Shown here piece after piece: positions 61,583-64,000 of a DNA stretch of 64,000 bases. The first letter of the stretch is position 1. Each line of letters begins with the position of its first letter. The stretch covers positions 72,881 through 136,880 of the forward strand of contig DFVG01000045.1 of the NCBI GenBank assembly GCA_002379985.1, in the 5' to 3' direction. The stretch comes from Flavobacteriaceae bacterium UBA4166 (GTDB lineage Bacteria > Bacteroidota > Bacteroidia > Flavobacteriales > Flavobacteriaceae). A program made the position numbers and the translations under genes. Below the pieces are notes generated by a model. It was not told where the DNA came from and did not search any database. It was given only the letters and a program-made list of their open reading frames with translations.

Positions 61583-62059
61583 CTTATAAGTCGTTTTATT
61601 GATTTTGCTAATTCTCGCTTCTTTTTAATTTTCATTAATCTTTCTAATGTTAGTCTCTATTGCGTTAAGTTGATCACCATAGTATGACCATACAAGCCAC
61701 AGCAAAAAAACCCACACTAAAAGAATGAAAACAGTACGCACAATTTTTTTGTTTCTATTAGTCACAGCACCAAAATAGAAAGCATAAGCCCCAACCGTAC
61801 ATAAACGACCGTTACAAAAGCGTTACAAGTTGTTATTAAATAAATAAAGAATTGAAAATCAAATAGTTATTATAGAGAAGTGGTTGCGGTTGTTTTCGGA
61901 AGAACCATATAAAAACACTCATCGTACGCTGAAAAGTATTCCTTCAGAATTTATAATTAAGCCATTGTAACTTTGATTCACCTATATTTTTAATCGGTGT
62001 ATCCAGCTACCTGAAGGATAGATATTCAAGACATTTTCGGAACCCATAGAAAAGATTTT
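61583..62059. other. 477-bp intergenic region
   Basis: This AT-rich stretch separates the BspA-type gene from the LuxR gene. It contains a 17-codon plus-strand ORF at 61725-61778 that looks like a bare signal peptide (MKTVRTIFLFLLVTAPK) and overlaps an upstream 14-codon ORF as ATGA. I see no exact -7 box for the BspA gene and no bipartite motif here. Confidence 0.5.
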
Positions 62060-63796
62060 TTAGCCAATCTGCTCAATGATATCTTTGAGGTCTTCTTGGC
62101 TCTGCAAGTCCAGCTTCTTGCGGATCCGGTGTTTGGTAACGCGCATACTGTTTGGCGACACTCCTAGTACCAAGGCCATTTCGTTGTTAGAAAGCTCCAG
62201 TTTTTCTAAACACAGGCACCGTATTTCAGCCTCGCTCAAATCTGGATACGTCTTAGAAAGTGATGATAGAAATTTTGGGTAGGCTTTATAAAACAGTTCT
62301 TGGTAGGCCACCCAATCAGCATTGGTGAGAATGCTTTTTGTCTTTAAGTCATCGATGAATTCCTTATTTTTCTTAGTGTTAGAGTTTTGCTGTAATTCTA
62401 CAATGATCTTATTATCCTCACGGATCTTACTTGTCAATCTGTGTAACTCTTTTTTGGTGTTGGTCAATTCAAGTGTTTGTACTTGTTTCTTTTTGAGGAG
62501 ATACTTGTTTCTTATAATAAAAGCTAGAATCGTTATCAAAAGGAGTCCACTGATAATAGTAATCAAGAAATTGCGTTGTGATAGTTTGAGTTTACTTTCA
62601 GTCTCTAGTCGTTCTACTTCTAATTTGCGTTCTCTAAACTGTGCATTTTGATTTGCCCGAACCAATTGTAATGCGTTATACTTATCGTTATAGGCTTTCG
62701 TTGCTAGTAAGGCCGAATCGAGATAGACCGTGCTACTATCTGTATAGCCATTCGCAGCATGCCATTTGCTCATCACAGGATATAGGTTTCGCAATCTGTC
62801 GTGTTGCCCAGATCTGGAAATATAGGCTCTCGCTTCTTCAATTTTCTGGCGCGACGCCTCGATTTTTGATTGTTTTAAATAAACGTCGGCCAATGGAATT
62901 GTCGACCCGGCAGCAAGACCGTAGTCGTTAATTTGAATTGCATTTTCAATATCGGTTTCAAACAACGGAATAGCCTCCTCATAGTTGCCCCGCAGGTATT
63001 GATTGTACCCTAAATTCCCTGAAGCAATCCCAACCCAAACCGGATTTCGAAATTGGGAGGTATCGTTTACCACAGAGCGAAGTAAGCGGTCAGATCGATC
63101 TAAATCACCTAGTTTTTGATAGCATAGCCCCAAGGTATTTTGAGATTCGATTACAGATACGGCATTGTACCCTGTTTTTGTGATATTGCTTGCCTTTTCA
63201 AAATAGGTGGAAGCCTTTTCGTAATCACCAAAATGATAGTAGCATTTCCCTATAAAACTGAGATGCCACGCCATATTCGGAAAACTTTCAGGCGCCATAT
63301 TGTCCAGAAGTGTTGATAGCCGCAAAGACCATTCAAAAGATTTCGCATATTCCTTGGTGTACCAGTAATGTGTTGCAATAGCTTTGCTGGCACGTGCTTC
63401 AATCTGGGAAATCTGTTCTTCTTTTGCCCGTTCTGCTATAGGAATAAGGTCCTTCACCAAACTTGGTTGCTTGCGGCCGTACAGATTGAGATAAGCATAA
63501 GCTTTTAACAGATCTGCCTCCAAAACAAGCGCATTGTCATTATTGGCCTCTGCCCAGGCTCTCATTTCTTGGGTGTATTGTGAAACAAACAGCGAATCCT
63601 TACGACCTTCGATGATGACATGATCATTTAATTGATCAACAGCTTCAACAATGTCTTTATATTCTTTATGAAGTAAATTCTTGTATTGCGCAGAAACGCA
63701 ATGTATCATAAATAGGTTCAAGAAGAGAAAAAGTGATAGCTGTTTATTTGGGAATGGAATCACGAGAATAAAGGTATTAAAAATATGTTTTAGCAT
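62060..63796 (-). CDS. TPR-containing LuxR-type transcriptional regulator
   Basis: The 578-residue protein has an N-terminal hydrophobic segment/signal, periplasmic TPR units (about 60-380, for example KCYYHFGDYEKASTYFEKAS and LGYNQYLRGNYEEAIPLFET), one membrane helix (about 395-415, FLITIISGLLLITILAFII), a coiled coil and a C-terminal LuxR helix-turn-helix (LSEAEIRCLCLEKLELSNNE, MALVLGVSPNSMRVTKHRIR). It is a one-component membrane regulator that would carry a periplasmic signal to DNA. The adjacent BspA-type gene on the same strand is a likely target, by position only. Confidence 0.88.
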   Translation of the reverse strand: MLKHIFNTFILVIPFPNKQLSLFLFLNLFMIHCVSAQYKNLLHKEYKDIVEAVDQLNDHVIIEGRKDSLFVSQYTQEMRAWAEANNDNALVLEADLLKAYAYLNLYGRKQPSLVKDLIPIAERAKEEQISQIEARASKAIATHYWYTKEYAKSFEWSLRLSTLLDNMAPESFPNMAWHLSFIGKCYYHFGDYEKASTYFEKASNITKTGYNAVSVIESQNTLGLCYQKLGDLDRSDRLLRSVVNDTSQFRNPVWVGIASGNLGYNQYLRGNYEEAIPLFETDIENAIQINDYGLAAGSTIPLADVYLKQSKIEASRQKIEEARAYISRSGQHDRLRNLYPVMSKWHAANGYTDSSTVYLDSALLATKAYNDKYNALQLVRANQNAQFRERKLEVERLETESKLKLSQRNFLITIISGLLLITILAFIIRNKYLLKKKQVQTLELTNTKKELHRLTSKIREDNKIIVELQQNSNTKKNKEFIDDLKTKSILTNADWVAYQELFYKAYPKFLSSLSKTYPDLSEAEIRCLCLEKLELSNNEMALVLGVSPNSMRVTKHRIRKKLDLQSQEDLKDIIEQIG

Positions 63797-63920
63797 CCTT
63801 TCCTGTCATCGTGAGAATTTTTCCGAAGAGATTATTCACCTGAAATCATTTCCTGTGTTTCTAGACCTTATCAGAAATGAATTAATACGTAGCTCTAGTT
63901 ACTTCGTTCAAGGAAACAAA

Positions 63921-63947
63921 AAACCCTTCTCGAAATAAGAAGGGTTT
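63921..63947 (-). terminator. Intrinsic terminator after the tRNA
   Basis: On the minus strand, AAACCCTTCT and AGAAGGGTTT form a perfect 10-bp stem with a 7-nt loop, followed by a T-run (TTTTTTG). It lies 4 bp after the tRNA 3' end. Confidence 0.88.
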
Positions 63948-63951
63948 GAAG

Positions 63952-64000
63952 TGCGGCTGAAGGGAGTCGAACCCCCACGCCTTGCGGCACTAGATCCTAA
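63952..64000 (-). tRNA. tRNA-Leu (anticodon UAG), 3' part
   Basis: The minus strand reads from inside the anticodon loop (T-TAG-G-A), through the 3' anticodon stem TCTAG, a long class II variable arm (TGCCGCAAGGCG), the T-loop GTTCGACT and the acceptor strand CAGCCGC with discriminator A. The long variable arm and UAG anticodon identify leucine. No CCA is encoded. The 5' half lies beyond the window. Confidence 0.88.

Overview
The window looks like chromosomal DNA of a marine Flavobacteriaceae bacterium (Bacteroidota). The evidence is a SusD-type outer-membrane lipoprotein, several proteins with type IX secretion (T9SS) C-terminal sorting domains, promoter boxes of the Bacteroidota type (TAnnTTTG), a mevalonate pathway beside a UbiA prenyltransferase, and a short arginine decarboxylase/agmatinase/deoxyhypusine synthase-like polyamine operon. 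Base composition is about 40% GC and looks even by eye. No phage, insertion sequence, integrase or CRISPR array was seen.

Layout. 0-0.8 kb: C-terminal part of a SusD-like protein. 0.8-10 kb: an arsenosugar-type cluster with a Na+/solute symporter, a degenerate metallophosphoesterase, an exported rhodanese, arsenosugar transferase 1 (TIGR04282 type), purine nucleoside phosphorylase, ArsM, two DUF547 proteins, transferase 2 (TIGR04283 type), hemerythrin and a GH113-like protein. The radical SAM enzyme ArsS expected in such clusters is not in the window. 10-19.3 kb: an FAD oxidoreductase, a membrane polyferredoxin, two GT2 glycosyltransferases, an M28 peptidase, a TolB-like propeller lipoprotein and a GT-C mannosyltransferase. 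20.5-25.6 kb: a minus-strand polyamine operon with a long leader holding a Cys-rich upstream ORF. 25.7-29.7 kb: an RluB-like protein, UbiA, mevalonate kinase and mevalonate diphosphate decarboxylase.

29.8-36.7 kb holds the most interesting locus: an ECF sigma factor, a membrane TPR protein in the anti-sigma position and a 1073-residue TPR-CHAT (caspase-like) protein predicted to be periplasmic and membrane anchored. It is divergent from a T9SS-secreted beta-lactamase-fold hydrolase. I found a bipartite promoter-like motif, TGATGACATTT-N11-CGATGTA, identical in three intergenic places: before the sigma operon, before the hydrolase and before a decayed secreted-protein gene. A fourth, slightly diverged copy (N12 spacer) stands before the large T9SS adhesin at 48.7 kb. 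All four point at the downstream gene. This looks like an autoregulated ECF sigma regulon for T9SS-secreted surface proteins, with a caspase-like protein encoded in the regulatory operon.

36.7-43.2 kb: DUF4174, an HI0933-type flavoprotein, a PLP decarboxylase, an EEP-family phosphatase, a sugar porter and a PfkB sugar kinase. 43.5-48.6 kb: an operon of DUF6607, ankyrin, DUF2271 and PepSY-flavodoxin reductase proteins, probably for iron or haem reduction. 48.7-53.4 kb: a repeat-rich T9SS adhesin broken by one extra G. 53.7-56.4 kb: a two-subunit molybdenum hydroxylase. 56.4-61.6 kb: a giant BspA/HYR surface protein. 62-63.8 kb: a TPR-LuxR regulator. The window ends inside a tRNA-Leu(UAG) on the minus strand. 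The octamer CTTCGGAA/TTCCGAAG is strongly over-represented across most of the window but scarce in the CHAT operon and the BspA gene.
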